From NCBI GenBank assembly GCA_034429195.1, contig DAOUGQ010000004.1, positions 58,524-122,523 of the forward strand: DNA of 64,000 nucleotides, written 5' to 3'. This DNA is from UBA4782 sp034429195 (lineage in GTDB: Bacteria; Chloroflexota; Anaerolineae; Anaerolineales; Anaerolineaceae). Positions 25,601-33,785 of the stretch are shown here, piece by piece. Position 1 is the first letter of the stretch; the number at the start of each line of letters is the position of its first letter. The notes under the pieces are model-generated. The model was not told the origin of the DNA and did no database searches. It was given only the letters and a program-made list of their open reading frames with translations. The translations under genes and the position numbers were made by a program.

Positions 25601-26466
25601 AAAACACCCAAAACACGATTTTCAACGCGCAAAGGTAATGCTATTTCAGAGCGGGTTTCTGGAAGATAATCAGTGAACTGATATTGTTCCTCAATTTCAA
25701 CATCTGGGACAATGAATTCGATACCCGATTCGGCGACATAACCTACAATACCTTCACCAAAGCGAACATCCAACCTGGGTCGTACCTTTTCTTTTTTACT
25801 ACTCGATGATGCTTTAAAGTTAAGGATCTGACTGTCAGGGTCGACAGTAAAAATTGCAACAAAATAATAGTGGAATGCCTTCTGAATTAAATGAACAACG
25901 CGTGCACATAATTCATCAAGGTTCTGTACATTGGCAATTTGATCGCTAACAGAGCTTACCAGTGAAAGCTGTTCATTCCTCCAGTTCTTAAGATATGCCT
26001 GGCGAGTCACCTGTAGAGAAAGGGCAGCAAAAGCTGCCAATGCTTCCAGATACGAAAGGTTCTCCTTGTTTGCTGCTTTCTTATCAGTAAACTCCACGAG
26101 AATCACGCCCAGAAGGTTTTTTTCTTCGATTATTGGTATGACCCAGCTATCTGCTGAACAGGCAGAAGCAGGCGTCAGTGGGCGGAAATTTGAACCATTA
26201 CTCGAAAGCCCCCTCTTTTGTTTCTGTACCTGCAGAACTGATGAAGGGGTAGATTTCTCATCAATGAGGGTAATAGGTGGCTCACCTGGCAAGGGATAGA
26301 AAGGTGAGGCCAACCATATTTGAGCTTTTACTGGTAAATGCTTTTGAATATGTGCAATAATTGCCTTGCATTGATGGCTGGTATCGGGTTGTCTGAGCAA
26401 GCGCTCACCCAACTTGAAGAGGGGACTCCAAACTGAAGGATGAGAAATTGCGCTATTCTCTAGCAA
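22609..26466 (-). CDS. Multi-GAF SpoIIE/RsbU-type PP2C phosphatase
   Basis: A 1285-residue sensor phosphatase. A degenerate GAF-like region (about 15-160) is followed by GAF domains near 176-325, 340-495, 515-668, 685-842 and 858-1025. The SpoIIE-type PP2C domain is near 1045-1280, with REVGGDFYDIYKLPDGRIVLVIADVSDKG holding the metal-binding Asp residues and YTDGLIDA near the end. It should dephosphorylate the STAS protein encoded two genes upstream. No membrane helix, so cytosolic signals are sensed. Start is TTG at 26466 overlapping the kinase stop by seven bases. Confidence 0.87.
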   Translation of the reverse strand: MLENSAISHPSVWSPLFKLGERLLRQPDTSHQCKAIIAHIQKHLPVKAQIWLASPFYPLPGEPPITLIDEKSTPSSVLQVQKQKRGLSSNGSNFRPLTPASACSADSWVIPIIEEKNLLGVILVEFTDKKAANKENLSYLEALAAFAALSLQVTRQAYLKNWRNEQLSLVSSVSDQIANVQNLDELCARVVHLIQKAFHYYFVAIFTVDPDSQILNFKASSSSKKEKVRPRLDVRFGEGIVGYVAESGIEFIVPDVEIEEQYQFTDYLPETRSEIALPLRVENRVLGVLDVQSNEPDAFHEIDLLVLRALADNISVAIEGARMYNRLQERAEQISAVFEVSRAINSFLEIDPLLDQVVELIHKHFNFPYVHLFTVHQGRKKIIYRTGSGARSSAMRDTGFAYDIDADCGLIPWAVQEGKTILVNDVDEEERYRPSPLPPENTRSEMAVPLAFAGTVYGVLDIQSDIPDAFTEDDKSIIETLAGSIAIAIRNANLYRTEQWRREVADSFRDVAGMISSNIVLDQLLDAILTRLEASLPCETSAIWLLSDDASNPDEEKPMRLASCHGVIDNEIIKVVAEDENVKNWLKRATDSKDPIIRNQDDPYGPLGKALGFDPDYSSIAAPLRAGDETLGALTLAHHTSGRYGSEAALISATFASYAAVAIQNARFFSQAQDQAWISTVLLQVASASQTATNPDELLNTITRLTPLLVGVKKCATFLLDETTRNYTIKSWYGFEVPGDSLIIPEQKSLAFLEMKARMEPIFLQDLELEILLPYRSNNKNETKILFPLAAHGTIFGALLVIHEPSGQHLAEQSFNDEKLAILQGISHQTATLLENLLLIEARNQESYVTEVLLQVAQAVVSQNDLMDILENIIQMMPILVGIDISIIYLWDENTYTYQPAKAAAIKTEWVEKMMNKSFSAGENPLLDQVRLKDKPVFYPMASDDINLDEWQNFICFDLDDEERETFEQQNTPFFLGFPLSMKGDFYGVLLAKEHQVVSPSVREKRLEIINGIAQQISLAIQNEYFNRERVNQVRINSEIQFARRIQENFLPESLPEVPDWSLAIRWNTVREVGGDFYDIYKLPDGRIVLVIADVSDKGMPAALYMTVTRTLIRSYAAELRTPAEILQKVNDQLTSERKTAMFVTAVVALLDPQNGVLTLANAGHNPPMILRNKKGRVERIPHGGIALGVTEDCQLINYSTILAPGDSLLMYTDGLIDAISGDGESFGEERLVTLLKNLNKKPAALLLEEIEKEISSFVKDIPAIDDVTMVAIARNITEPSLTEK

Positions 26467-26882
26467 GGTTTTTTCTCTTTACGCTTCACCATGCGCAATA
26501 TATTGCCACAATCCTGTGTAAATTCAAAATGAATTTCATCCATCCATTGACGCATGATGTATAAACCCAACCCTTGCGTGTTTCTTTCATCAAGCGAGGC
26601 ATTGGTATCAGGTATTGGGATGTATTCAGGATTGAAAGGCTTACCATGATCAACCAGGATCACGGTAAGCTCATCTGGTTCAACTAAACAGGTACATTCG
26701 ATGTCGCCTCTGTTTTCACCCTGGTAGGCGTAATCGATGATATTTGTGCAAGCCTCATCAACAGATGTTTCGACCTGGTATTGTTCTAAATTGGAAAAAC
26801 CAGCTTGTCGTGCAGCTTCGTTGACGAATTTTGCTATTTCAACCAGGCTGTCATAACGACCTGGAAATATCACAGTGGTCAT
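26460..26882 (-). CDS. RsbW-like anti-sigma/serine kinase (HATPase_c_2)
   Basis: A 140-residue GHKL ATPase. VDEACTNIIDYAY is the N box, VDHGKPFNP the G1 box and GLGLYIMRQWMDEIHF the G2 box. RsbW/SpoIIAB proteins bind a sigma factor and phosphorylate the STAS antagonist. It lies between the STAS gene and the phosphatase in one unit. No sigma factor gene is adjacent, so its target may be encoded elsewhere or may not be a sigma factor. Confidence 0.87.
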   Translation of the reverse strand: MTTVIFPGRYDSLVEIAKFVNEAARQAGFSNLEQYQVETSVDEACTNIIDYAYQGENRGDIECTCLVEPDELTVILVDHGKPFNPEYIPIPDTNASLDERNTQGLGLYIMRQWMDEIHFEFTQDCGNILRMVKRKEKKPC

Positions 26883-26896
26883 TGGAGTGTTAATGG

Positions 26897-27232
26897 CTAC
26901 AAGTTCCCTACAGCGCTAATAACATCATTCGTAATGCGGAATAATTTGGTAAACCCTGCCAGATCAAGCGTATAAAGGATTTTTTCTGGAACCTGGGCAA
27001 GAATTACTTCACCCCGGTTATATCGTTTACATACCTTTTGGGTGGTAATCAATTCGCGTAATCCGGCGCTGGAGATGAAATCTAGTTCACTCATGTCCAA
27101 AACAATTTTAAATCTACCCTCTTCGATGATCTTATCTAACACCTCACCTAGTTTGGGGGAGGTAGCACTGTCAACTCTTCCAGTGATTTTGATCAGATCA
27201 CAATGTTTGTACGGTGTGTTGGTTATATCCAT
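26897..27232 (-). CDS. STAS-domain anti-sigma factor antagonist
   Basis: About 111 residues of the SpoIIAA/RsbV fold. The phosphorylation site is in DFISSAGLRELI. Two ATGs six bases apart could start it: the one at 27238 leaves one base after GGAGG, while the one at 27232 leaves seven, so 27232 is chosen. It is the first gene of the STAS-kinase-phosphatase unit and is separated from the kinase by 14 bases. Confidence 0.88.
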   Translation of the reverse strand: MDITNTPYKHCDLIKITGRVDSATSPKLGEVLDKIIEEGRFKIVLDMSELDFISSAGLRELITTQKVCKRYNRGEVILAQVPEKILYTLDLAGFTKLFRITNDVISAVGNL

Positions 27233-27287
27233 ATCCATTCCTCCATAAGATTTTCAGCCGGAAATAATCTCAAAAATTATAACACGC

Positions 27288-28622
27288 TCATTTTCCATCT
27301 GCATCATTATTGCCATTGATCATGGTTCCCCTACCTACTCCGAAGTAAGTAAAGCCCATTCTTCGCAAAGTATCAGGATCCCATAGATTGCGACCATCCA
27401 GGACAACCAATCCATTCATTATTTCACGGATCCGTTCGAAATCTAATTGTTTGAATTCATTCCATTCTGTAGCCAATACCAAAGCATCAGCTTTTTCTGC
27501 AACCTGGTATGGGTCGGAACAGAGTTTTATAGCAGGCATAATTTTTGCCACACCTGGCATTGCCTGAGGATCATATGCCTGTATGTTTGCACCTTCGTTC
27601 ATTAAAAGGTGAATGATCTCGAGAGCGGGAGCTTCTCGGATGTCATCAGTATTGGGTTTAAAGGAAAGCCCAAGGATTCCTATCGTTTTATCGTTTAAAC
27701 CACCCAGGGCTTTTCGCAATTTTACGACAGCTCGCCGTCGCTGATTTCTATTTATATCCATAACCGCCTGGAGAAGTTGCGGTTGAGTTCCATGTAGAAC
27801 CGCCATATGTGCCAAAGCTTTCACATCTTTTGGAAAACAGCTTCCGCCCCATCCCAGCCCTGCGTCCAGGAATGAAAGACCAATACGTTTGTCCAACCCC
27901 ATACCACGGGCAACTTCAGTTACATCTGCGCCTAATTCATCACAGATATTCGCAATTTCATTGATAAATGAGATGCGGGTTGCCAGGAAAGCATTGGAAG
28001 CATACTTGATCATTTCTGCAGTACGCAGATCTGTAATTAGCACAGGACAGCGTAAAGGAGCATACAATTGAGCAGCCAGAGCTGCTGATTCACGATGAAC
28101 GGAGCCAAGAACAACTCGATCAGGTGTCATGAAGTCATTGATCGCAGAACCTTCACGCAAGAATTCAGGATTAGAAACCACATGAAAATCAAGTGGTCGT
28201 CCATTTCGACGTTTTTTTATGATATCCGCGACCCAGTCACCCGTACCAACAGGGACGGTGGATTTATTTACAACGATAATGGGATGATCAACCAGATCAG
28301 CGATTTGCTCTGCCACCTGCCGTACATATTGTAGATCCGCTTCACCATCCACGCCTGAAGGTGTGCCGACTGCAATGAATGCAAAATCTGCCTGATGTAG
28401 TCCTTCCTGATAGTCAGAAGAGAAACTCAATCTGCCAGAACGTATGTTTTGAGCAACGAGCTGCTCAAGACCGGGTTCGTAGATGGGCATGATTCCTTGT
28501 TTTACTTTATTGATCCGCTCTTCATCGATATCAAGACAGATCACCTTGTTGCCAAGATCTGCAAAACAGGCACCTGTTACCAAACCTACGTATCCGGTTC
28601 CTACGACACAAAGTTTACTCAT
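27288..28622 (-). CDS. ugd: UDP-glucose 6-dehydrogenase
   Basis: A 444-residue enzyme that oxidises UDP-glucose to UDP-glucuronate with two NAD+. The N-terminal Rossmann motif is VVGTGYVGLVTGACFADLG; the catalytic Cys is in GWGGSCFPKDVKAL; the C-terminal NAD-like domain starts GILGLSFKPNTDDIREAP. GGAGG precedes the ATG. A TATAAT lies about 20 bases upstream (28641-28646 on the minus strand). It provides UDP-GlcA for surface glycans like those of the 0-3 kb block. Confidence 0.94.
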   Translation of the reverse strand: MSKLCVVGTGYVGLVTGACFADLGNKVICLDIDEERINKVKQGIMPIYEPGLEQLVAQNIRSGRLSFSSDYQEGLHQADFAFIAVGTPSGVDGEADLQYVRQVAEQIADLVDHPIIVVNKSTVPVGTGDWVADIIKKRRNGRPLDFHVVSNPEFLREGSAINDFMTPDRVVLGSVHRESAALAAQLYAPLRCPVLITDLRTAEMIKYASNAFLATRISFINEIANICDELGADVTEVARGMGLDKRIGLSFLDAGLGWGGSCFPKDVKALAHMAVLHGTQPQLLQAVMDINRNQRRRAVVKLRKALGGLNDKTIGILGLSFKPNTDDIREAPALEIIHLLMNEGANIQAYDPQAMPGVAKIMPAIKLCSDPYQVAEKADALVLATEWNEFKQLDFERIREIMNGLVVLDGRNLWDPDTLRRMGFTYFGVGRGTMINGNNDADGK

Positions 28623-28707
28623 GAATCCTCCAAGTTAAGAATTATAGCTTAAAAACCAAACCGTTATAATACGAATAGAAGAATCATTCTTATGCTTCAA
28701 TGAGTTA

Positions 28708-28716
28708 TGCTACAAT
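28708..28716 (+). promoter_or_regulatory. Extended -10 promoter of folD
   Basis: TGCTACAAT: a TG one base before the hexamer TACAAT (28711-28716), with only a weak -35 (TTCTTA at 28687-28692). The start codon is 30 bases downstream. Confidence 0.6.
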
Positions 28717-28746
28717 TATTTTCAGAATAATTAATGAGGAGCAAAC

Positions 28747-29625
28747 ATGACTGCTGTAATTATTGACGGTACTGCTGTAGCTGAGCAAATTCGCGCAAAA
28801 GTAGCTGAAGATGTTAATAAATGGGTGGCTGCTGGTCATGCAAGGCCAGGACTCGCAACCGTTTTAGTCGGAGAAAATCCTGCTTCGCAAGTTTATGTGC
28901 GTTCAAAACAGAAAGCATGTGCACAGGTCGGTATTGAATCCTATGGCCATGTCCTGCCTGCTGATGTATCCCAGTCAGATCTGGAAAAACTGGTTGCTGA
29001 TCTCAATGACGATCCCAAAGTAAATGGTATTCTGGTGCAATTACCTCTTCCATCTGGGCTAGATGAAGAAAAAGTGCTGCGATCGATCCGCGTCGAAAAA
29101 GATGTAGATGGCTTTCACCCTATAAATATTGGTCGCCTGGCTCAAAAAGGGCGTGATCCATTGTTCGTCCCATGCACTCCATCCGGAGTAATGCATCTCC
29201 TCGCACAACATGTTTCTACATTGGAAGGAGTGAATGCGGTGGTGCTTGGGCGTTCGAATATTGTGGGTATGCCAGTAGCGCTTCTTCTGGTACGAGCCAA
29301 TGCAACAGTCACTATTTGCCATTCTCGAAGCAAGAATTTACCTGATATTGTGCGAGGAGCTGACGTGCTGGTTGCCGCGGTGGGTCGCCCTGAGATGGTC
29401 AAAGCTGATTGGATTAAACCAGGTGCTGTGGTTATTGACGTTGGTGTCAATAGAGTTGAAGATGTCAGCAAACCCAAAGGCTACCGCTTGGTGGGTGATG
29501 TGGCATTTGATGAGGTAAAAGAAGTCGCTGGTGCAATAACTCCAGTTCCAGGTGGTGTTGGTCCAATGACCATTGCAATGCTGCTGAAAAACACAATGCA
29601 TGCAGCGCAAATTGCTGAGGTATAA
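28747..29625 (+). CDS. folD: Methylenetetrahydrofolate dehydrogenase/cyclohydrolase
   Basis: A 292-residue bifunctional enzyme converting 5,10-methylene-THF to 10-formyl-THF. YVRSKQKACAQVGI contains the catalytic Tyr and Lys, VNGILVQLPLP the folate site, and GRSNIVGMPVALLL the NADP-binding region; PVPGGVGPMTIAMLL closes the fold. GAGGAGC lies before the ATG. Monocistronic, followed by the tRNA-Phe promoter. Confidence 0.96.
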   Translation: MTAVIIDGTAVAEQIRAKVAEDVNKWVAAGHARPGLATVLVGENPASQVYVRSKQKACAQVGIESYGHVLPADVSQSDLEKLVADLNDDPKVNGILVQLPLPSGLDEEKVLRSIRVEKDVDGFHPINIGRLAQKGRDPLFVPCTPSGVMHLLAQHVSTLEGVNAVVLGRSNIVGMPVALLLVRANATVTICHSRSKNLPDIVRGADVLVAAVGRPEMVKADWIKPGAVVIDVGVNRVEDVSKPKGYRLVGDVAFDEVKEVAGAITPVPGGVGPMTIAMLLKNTMHAAQIAEV

Positions 29626-29662
29626 AGGATAAATATAATTTCAGGATTCCTGTCATATATGC

Positions 29663-29691
29663 TTGACAATGTTGCGTCGGACAGGTAAAAT
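29663..29691 (+). promoter_or_regulatory. Promoter of tRNA-Phe
   Basis: Perfect TTGACA at 29663-29668, 17-base spacer, TAAAAT at 29686-29691, 18 bases before the tRNA. Confidence 0.82.
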
Positions 29692-29709
29692 CCTGATGCT
29701 TAAAGAAGT

Positions 29710-29785
29710 GCCGAGGTAGCTCAGTTGGTAGAGCACGCGACTGAAAATTGCGGTGTCAACAGTTCGATCCTGTTCCTCGGCACCA
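29710..29785 (+). tRNA. tRNA-Phe (GAA anticodon)
   Basis: A 76-base tRNA. Acceptor GCCGAGG pairs with CCTCGGC, the D arm is GCTC...GAGC, the loop CTGAAAA carries anticodon GAA, and the T loop is TTCGATC. The 3' CCA is encoded, unlike in the Leu and Sec tRNAs of this window. Confidence 0.96.
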
Positions 29786-29786
29786 G

Positions 29787-29814
29787 AAAAAGACCGGTTA
29801 TTCCGGTCTTTTTT
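29787..29814 (+). terminator. Terminator of tRNA-Phe
   Basis: An 11-base stem (29787-29797 with 29803-29813), five-base loop TTATT, and T residues at the end. It sits directly before the -10 of the next gene. Confidence 0.9.
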
Positions 29815-29819
29815 ATTGG

Positions 29820-29825
29820 TACAAT
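29820..29825 (+). promoter_or_regulatory. -10 element of the YabE-like gene
   Basis: TACAAT six bases before the ATG at 29832. Any -35 would fall inside the preceding terminator stem, and none matches well, so this is a partial call. Confidence 0.55.
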
Positions 29826-29831
29826 ACGCGT

Positions 29832-31220
29832 ATGTTTTTCCGCTTCAGGTATTGGCTCATCGCAGGGCTTGTTACAGCAGGAATTCTGCTGATCTGGTTT
29901 GGATCACTTAGACCGGTATTTGTTACCATTGATGGTGTAAGTGTTTCAATAATGACAAGAGCGCTAACACCCGCTGACGTGCTTCGCCAGATGGGCTATC
30001 CGATCGAAAGCCAGGATCAAATCATCCCTGGTAAGAATCATTTTCTGGGTTGGAATGGCGCATTCAAGGTTACCAGTGCAGTTCCTGTTACCGTTGGGAT
30101 CGCCAATACTCCATATATACATTCCAGTATAACTTCTGAAAAGATTCCTGCTAATTTATTATTCAAGGCAGGGATTGCACTTTTCCCAGGAGATGAGATC
30201 ATCTGGAATGGATTGACCATTGCATTTGACAGCCAGATACCTGCTGTCTCTTCGATCACACTGCTTTATCGCAAAGCCGTACCTGTTTTGATAGAAGATG
30301 GCTCTTCTATAACTACTCAATATTCTACTGCAGCAACCCTGGCGGGTGCTCTCTGGGATGCAGGATATCACCTACAGCAATCAGATCTGAGTGGAATTGA
30401 TGTTGGAAAATCATTCTCTGAGAAAGAAATCATTCAAATCACTCGTGGCAGACCGATCACTGTTGAGATGGCTGGTAATGAATGGATCAGCCGTACCTCT
30501 GCGGATACGGTGGGTGAAGCCCTGGCTCAGGCAGGAGTGGTATTAGCAGGACTGGATTACTCCATCCCTTCGGATGATTTACCCATACCCGATGATGGCA
30601 GGATAAAAGTGATCCGTGTCCGTGAAGAGATTGAGTTAACACAAACCACCATTCCTTACTCTATCGAATATGTGGAAGATCCTGAAACAGAATTGGATCA
30701 AACCAGTATTGTTGAACCTGGCGCTATGGGGTTAAAGGTATCCCGTGTCAGGGTGGTATATGAAGACGGAGTTGAGACTTCACGAACATCAGAAGCCGAA
30801 TGGACTGCTGTAGAGCCAAAGGCTCAAAAAGTAGGATATGGCACGAAGATAGTCATTCGCACACTGGAAACCCCTTCAGGCACTATTGAATACTGGCGGG
30901 CGATAACAGTACTGGCAACATCTTATTCTCCTTGCCAGAGTGGAACAGCAGGAAAATGTTATTATTCGACCTCCTCTGGGTTACCAGTTCAGCGAGGGGT
31001 GGTTGGTGTAACCCGAGCCTGGTATAACTTAATGGCAGGGCAAGGAGTTTACATTCCCGGGTATGGTTCTGCCGTGATTGCTGATGTCGGTGGAGGAATT
31101 CCAGGAAAAGATTGGATCGACCTGGGATTCAGTGACGCTGATTATGAGCCCTGGTATCAGACCGTGACTATGTACTTCAAAACCCCCGTTCCTGCGACCA
31201 TCCCCTGGATACTGCCATGA
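29832..31220 (+). CDS. YabE/RpfB-like protein: DUF348 repeats, G5 and 3D-like domain
   Basis: About 462 residues. One N-terminal membrane helix or signal anchor (YWLIAGLVTAGILLIWFG) is followed by DUF348-like repeats (VFVTIDGVSVSIMTRALTPADVL; VPVLIEDGSSITTQYS; ITVEMAGNEWISRTSADTVGEAL), a G5 domain (about 265-345) and a C-terminal 3D-like domain with VLATSYSPCQSG and AVIADVGGGIPGKDWIDLGF, where the Asp residues of the double-psi barrel lie. Related proteins are wall-active lytic or stationary-phase-survival enzymes. The frame extends back into tRNA-Phe, so 29832 is the start. Its ATGA overlap with rsmA mirrors the yabE-rsmA neighbourhood of Firmicutes. Confidence 0.83.
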   Translation: MFFRFRYWLIAGLVTAGILLIWFGSLRPVFVTIDGVSVSIMTRALTPADVLRQMGYPIESQDQIIPGKNHFLGWNGAFKVTSAVPVTVGIANTPYIHSSITSEKIPANLLFKAGIALFPGDEIIWNGLTIAFDSQIPAVSSITLLYRKAVPVLIEDGSSITTQYSTAATLAGALWDAGYHLQQSDLSGIDVGKSFSEKEIIQITRGRPITVEMAGNEWISRTSADTVGEALAQAGVVLAGLDYSIPSDDLPIPDDGRIKVIRVREEIELTQTTIPYSIEYVEDPETELDQTSIVEPGAMGLKVSRVRVVYEDGVETSRTSEAEWTAVEPKAQKVGYGTKIVIRTLETPSGTIEYWRAITVLATSYSPCQSGTAGKCYYSTSSGLPVQRGVVGVTRAWYNLMAGQGVYIPGYGSAVIADVGGGIPGKDWIDLGFSDADYEPWYQTVTMYFKTPVPATIPWILP

Positions 31221-32059
31221 CCATTAATCTTCCACCCATACATCAGCTCCTCAAAAAATACGAAATTTCTCCCCGTAAAAGCCTGGGGCAGAATTTTCTG
31301 ACCAATCCAACATACCTTGAGAAAATCGTAGATGCTGCTTGTGTAGATGAAAACTCTGTCGTGCTTGAAATTGGTCCAGGATTGGGAAACCTGACTCGCT
31401 TTTTAGTTGAAAAAGCCGGCAAGGTGGTTGCTGTTGAGTTGGATGGTCAATTGGTGCAAATTCTACAGACCGAGCTTGCTGGTCAGCCAAATCTGACCAC
31501 TATTCATGGTGATATTCTTAAAGTCTCACTGGAAGACCTGCAATTAAGTCAGGGGTACCTGGTGGTGGCAAATATCCCCTATTACATTACATCTGCAATC
31601 ATCCGCCGATTATTGGAAGCATCGGTAAAGCCTGACCGGATCTTACTCACGGTGCAGCGCGAGATTGCTGATCGCATCTGCGCGAAACCAGGCGAGATGA
31701 GTTTATTGAGCTTAAGTGTTCAGGTGTATGGAAACCCGAAACGATTATTTCGCATCCCTGCTGAGGCGTTCTATCCTGCTCCAAAAGTTGATTCAGCGGT
31801 ACTGCTGGTCGAATTGTATCCACAGCCAGTGATCCCTTCAAATTTACTGAACGACTTTTTTATTTTGATCAAAGCGGGTTTTAGTCAAAAACGGAAAACT
31901 TTACGAAATGCTCTCACTGCTGGTCTGCAGCTCTCAGTAATACAAGTGGAGAACATATTAAACTCCGCTGGGGTAGACCCACAGCGGAGGGCAGAAACTT
32001 TAACTTTAGTTGAGTGGTCTGCAATTACCCAAGAATATCGAAAACTACAGATCACCTGA
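31217..32059 (+). CDS. rsmA: 16S rRNA dimethyladenosine transferase
   Basis: A 280-residue methyltransferase that dimethylates two adjacent adenines near the 3' end of 16S rRNA. SLGQNFL, the SAM loop EIGPGLGNLT, the acidic VELDGQL and the NIPYY target-base motif are all present. It starts within the stop of the upstream YabE-like gene. Its stop TGA abuts the stop of the convergent glycosyltransferase with no base between. Confidence 0.96.
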   Translation: MTINLPPIHQLLKKYEISPRKSLGQNFLTNPTYLEKIVDAACVDENSVVLEIGPGLGNLTRFLVEKAGKVVAVELDGQLVQILQTELAGQPNLTTIHGDILKVSLEDLQLSQGYLVVANIPYYITSAIIRRLLEASVKPDRILLTVQREIADRICAKPGEMSLLSLSVQVYGNPKRLFRIPAEAFYPAPKVDSAVLLVELYPQPVIPSNLLNDFFILIKAGFSQKRKTLRNALTAGLQLSVIQVENILNSAGVDPQRRAETLTLVEWSAITQEYRKLQIT

Positions 32060-32794
32060 TCATTGTTCTTTCTTTTTTCTCAGATCTTTATACAATCCCA
32101 GCAGTTTCCAGGTGCGCAAAGCAGCTTCAACCTGGATCTTGAAAGACATTTTTGATTCGCCCCAGCGCCTGTCAGCAAAGTAAATCGGAATTTCAGTAAA
32201 TTTAAATCCCAGCAGGTGGGCAATGTATGCCATTTCGACCTGAAAGACATATCCATTGGATTTAACACGTTGTAGCGGCATTGCTTGTAATGTCTCTTTT
32301 TTCCATAAGCGAAAACCACCTGTTACATCCCGCAAAGGCATACTGAGGATTGTCCGGGCGTAGAAATTCCCAAAGCTCGATAACGCCTTTCGCCAGAATG
32401 GCCAGCGTTCATCCAGTTGCCCCCCAGTGACATATCGAGAGCCAAGCGCCATATCGCAATTCTCAAGCGCAGCGATCAATTCGACTACTTTGGCAGGGGG
32501 GTGAGAGAAATCAGCATCCATCTGACCAATATAATCCGCACCTTTTTCCATTGCCAGTTGGAATCCCTGGATATAAGCGGACCCCAGTCCTAATTTCCCA
32601 GCACGGTGCAGCACCTGGACTTTACCGCTGGTCGTTTTGCTTAATTCATCGGCAAGAAGCCCCGTGCCATCACGGCTGTTGTCATCTACTACTAAAATAT
32701 TCAGATCCTCGATGGGGAGCGCAAATAACGCATCCACCAATCTTGGAAGGTTTTCTACTTCGTTATATGTTGGTATGACTATGGTTGTTTTCAA
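32060..32794 (-). CDS. Polyprenol-phosphate mannosyltransferase-like GT2
   Basis: A 244-residue GT-A glycosyltransferase. VIPTYNEVENLPRLV begins the nucleotide-binding region, VVDDNSRDGTG and QMDADFSHPP hold the Asp residues, and GFRLWKKETL plus RRWGESKM are typical of dolichol/polyprenol-phosphate mannosyltransferases (Dpm1 type). No C-terminal membrane domain, so it acts at the inner membrane face. Start is TTG at 32794 with AGGTGAG just upstream. Confidence 0.87.
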   Translation of the reverse strand: MKTTIVIPTYNEVENLPRLVDALFALPIEDLNILVVDDNSRDGTGLLADELSKTTSGKVQVLHRAGKLGLGSAYIQGFQLAMEKGADYIGQMDADFSHPPAKVVELIAALENCDMALGSRYVTGGQLDERWPFWRKALSSFGNFYARTILSMPLRDVTGGFRLWKKETLQAMPLQRVKSNGYVFQVEMAYIAHLLGFKFTEIPIYFADRRWGESKMSFKIQVEAALRTWKLLGLYKDLRKKKEQ

Positions 32795-32952
32795 TACTCA
32801 CCTGTGAGATTCATTTTTTCTGGAAAAAGACCCTAATGAAAAAAGCAAATTTTCGGTTTCGAAATCAACCCTATTATCATCCCACTTTGTTCATGATGCA
32901 AAGGTTAAATGAGAATTTCTTAACTATAGCTCATCAGAAATACACTGGCAAA

Positions 32953-33330
32953 TTATTCTTTCAACAACTCGACCAGTTCTTCTGCTACTCGTTTCATTTC
33001 AAAGATGATTAGTCCTAATTTTGCATTTTTGCTGGCAAAAACGGTTAAAACTGCATCGGAACCCACTGCCATTAAAACAACAAAACCTTCAGTACCTTTT
33101 ATATAAACCTGTTCGAGTGAGCCTTTCTTTAATTCTCCCGAAATGCTTTCGCTCAATGACAGCAATGCTGCAGACATTGCTGAGATCCGGTCTTCTTCCA
33201 GATATTCAGGCAATGCCGAGGCGATTGTCAGTCCATCCACGCTGACAATGATAGCCGCTTCAATGTCAGAAGATGTGCCTTGCAGTGCACGTAACTGATC
33301 TACCAGTTTTTCTGACCGTTCTTGTATCAC
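32953..33330 (-). CDS. Roadblock/LC7 domain protein
   Basis: A 125-residue single-domain protein. The helix-strand pattern (LVDQLRALQGTSSDIEAAIIVSVDGLTIAS, then YIKGTEGFVVLMAVGSDAVLTVFA) is that of MglB-like roadblock proteins, which activate or scaffold small Ras-like GTPases. Start is GTG at 33330 with GGAGGG six bases upstream. No GTPase gene is adjacent, so its partner is unknown. Confidence 0.83.
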   Translation of the reverse strand: MIQERSEKLVDQLRALQGTSSDIEAAIIVSVDGLTIASALPEYLEEDRISAMSAALLSLSESISGELKKGSLEQVYIKGTEGFVVLMAVGSDAVLTVFASKNAKLGLIIFEMKRVAEELVELLKE

Positions 33331-33509
33331 AGTGACCCTCCAGGAGTATTTCTTTCTTTTTGTAAGATTAGTTTACTCTAGCATAAGGAAGGGGTACTGT
33401 CAATCGTTGATTAGTTGAAAGGATCACCTATCCCGTCTATACTTCCTCATTTATGAAACTAAAAATGGAGCGGGAATCGGGTTCCTTCCCCTGAATTCAG
33501 TTTTTTCAA

Positions 33510-33785
33510 TTAAGGGGAAAGCTGGAAAGGGGGTAATGAGTTTGCTATTCGTAAAAATGCGTTGATGTTTTTTTGCGCTTTACAATAGTTATTCTCCCAC
33601 ATGTTAAGCTGTGGGGATGCCAGCGTTGAAAGATCAATCCATTCATCTTTCTCCTGCGCTAAACCTCTATAAAGTTCCATGTCATTCTGAAGGATCTCGC
33701 ACTGAAAAGCCAGAGCAAGACCCTTCGGTCGTTCCTCTCTCAGGGTGAAATTAAACTTTCGGGTTTCATCCCTTTCATGGTGATC
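33510..33785 (-). pseudogene. Remnant of a protein gene lacking a proper start
   Basis: The 570-base gap from 33331 to 33898 holds one coding-like stretch. On the minus strand a frame is open for 91 codons from just after a TGA (33786-33788) to the TAA at 33510-33512, reading HERDETRKFNFTLREERPKG, then LALAFQCEILQNDMELYRGL and NMWENNYCKAQKNINAFL. The composition looks like real protein, but no ATG, GTG or TTG occurs before the Met about 34 codons in, so the 5' part seems to be missing. I do not recognise the family. The rest of the gap shows nothing clear. Confidence 0.5.

Noticed and set aside
29748..29831. Extension of the YabE-like frame into tRNA-Phe
   Set aside because: It overlaps the tRNA and its terminator; the membrane helix follows directly from the ATG at 29832.
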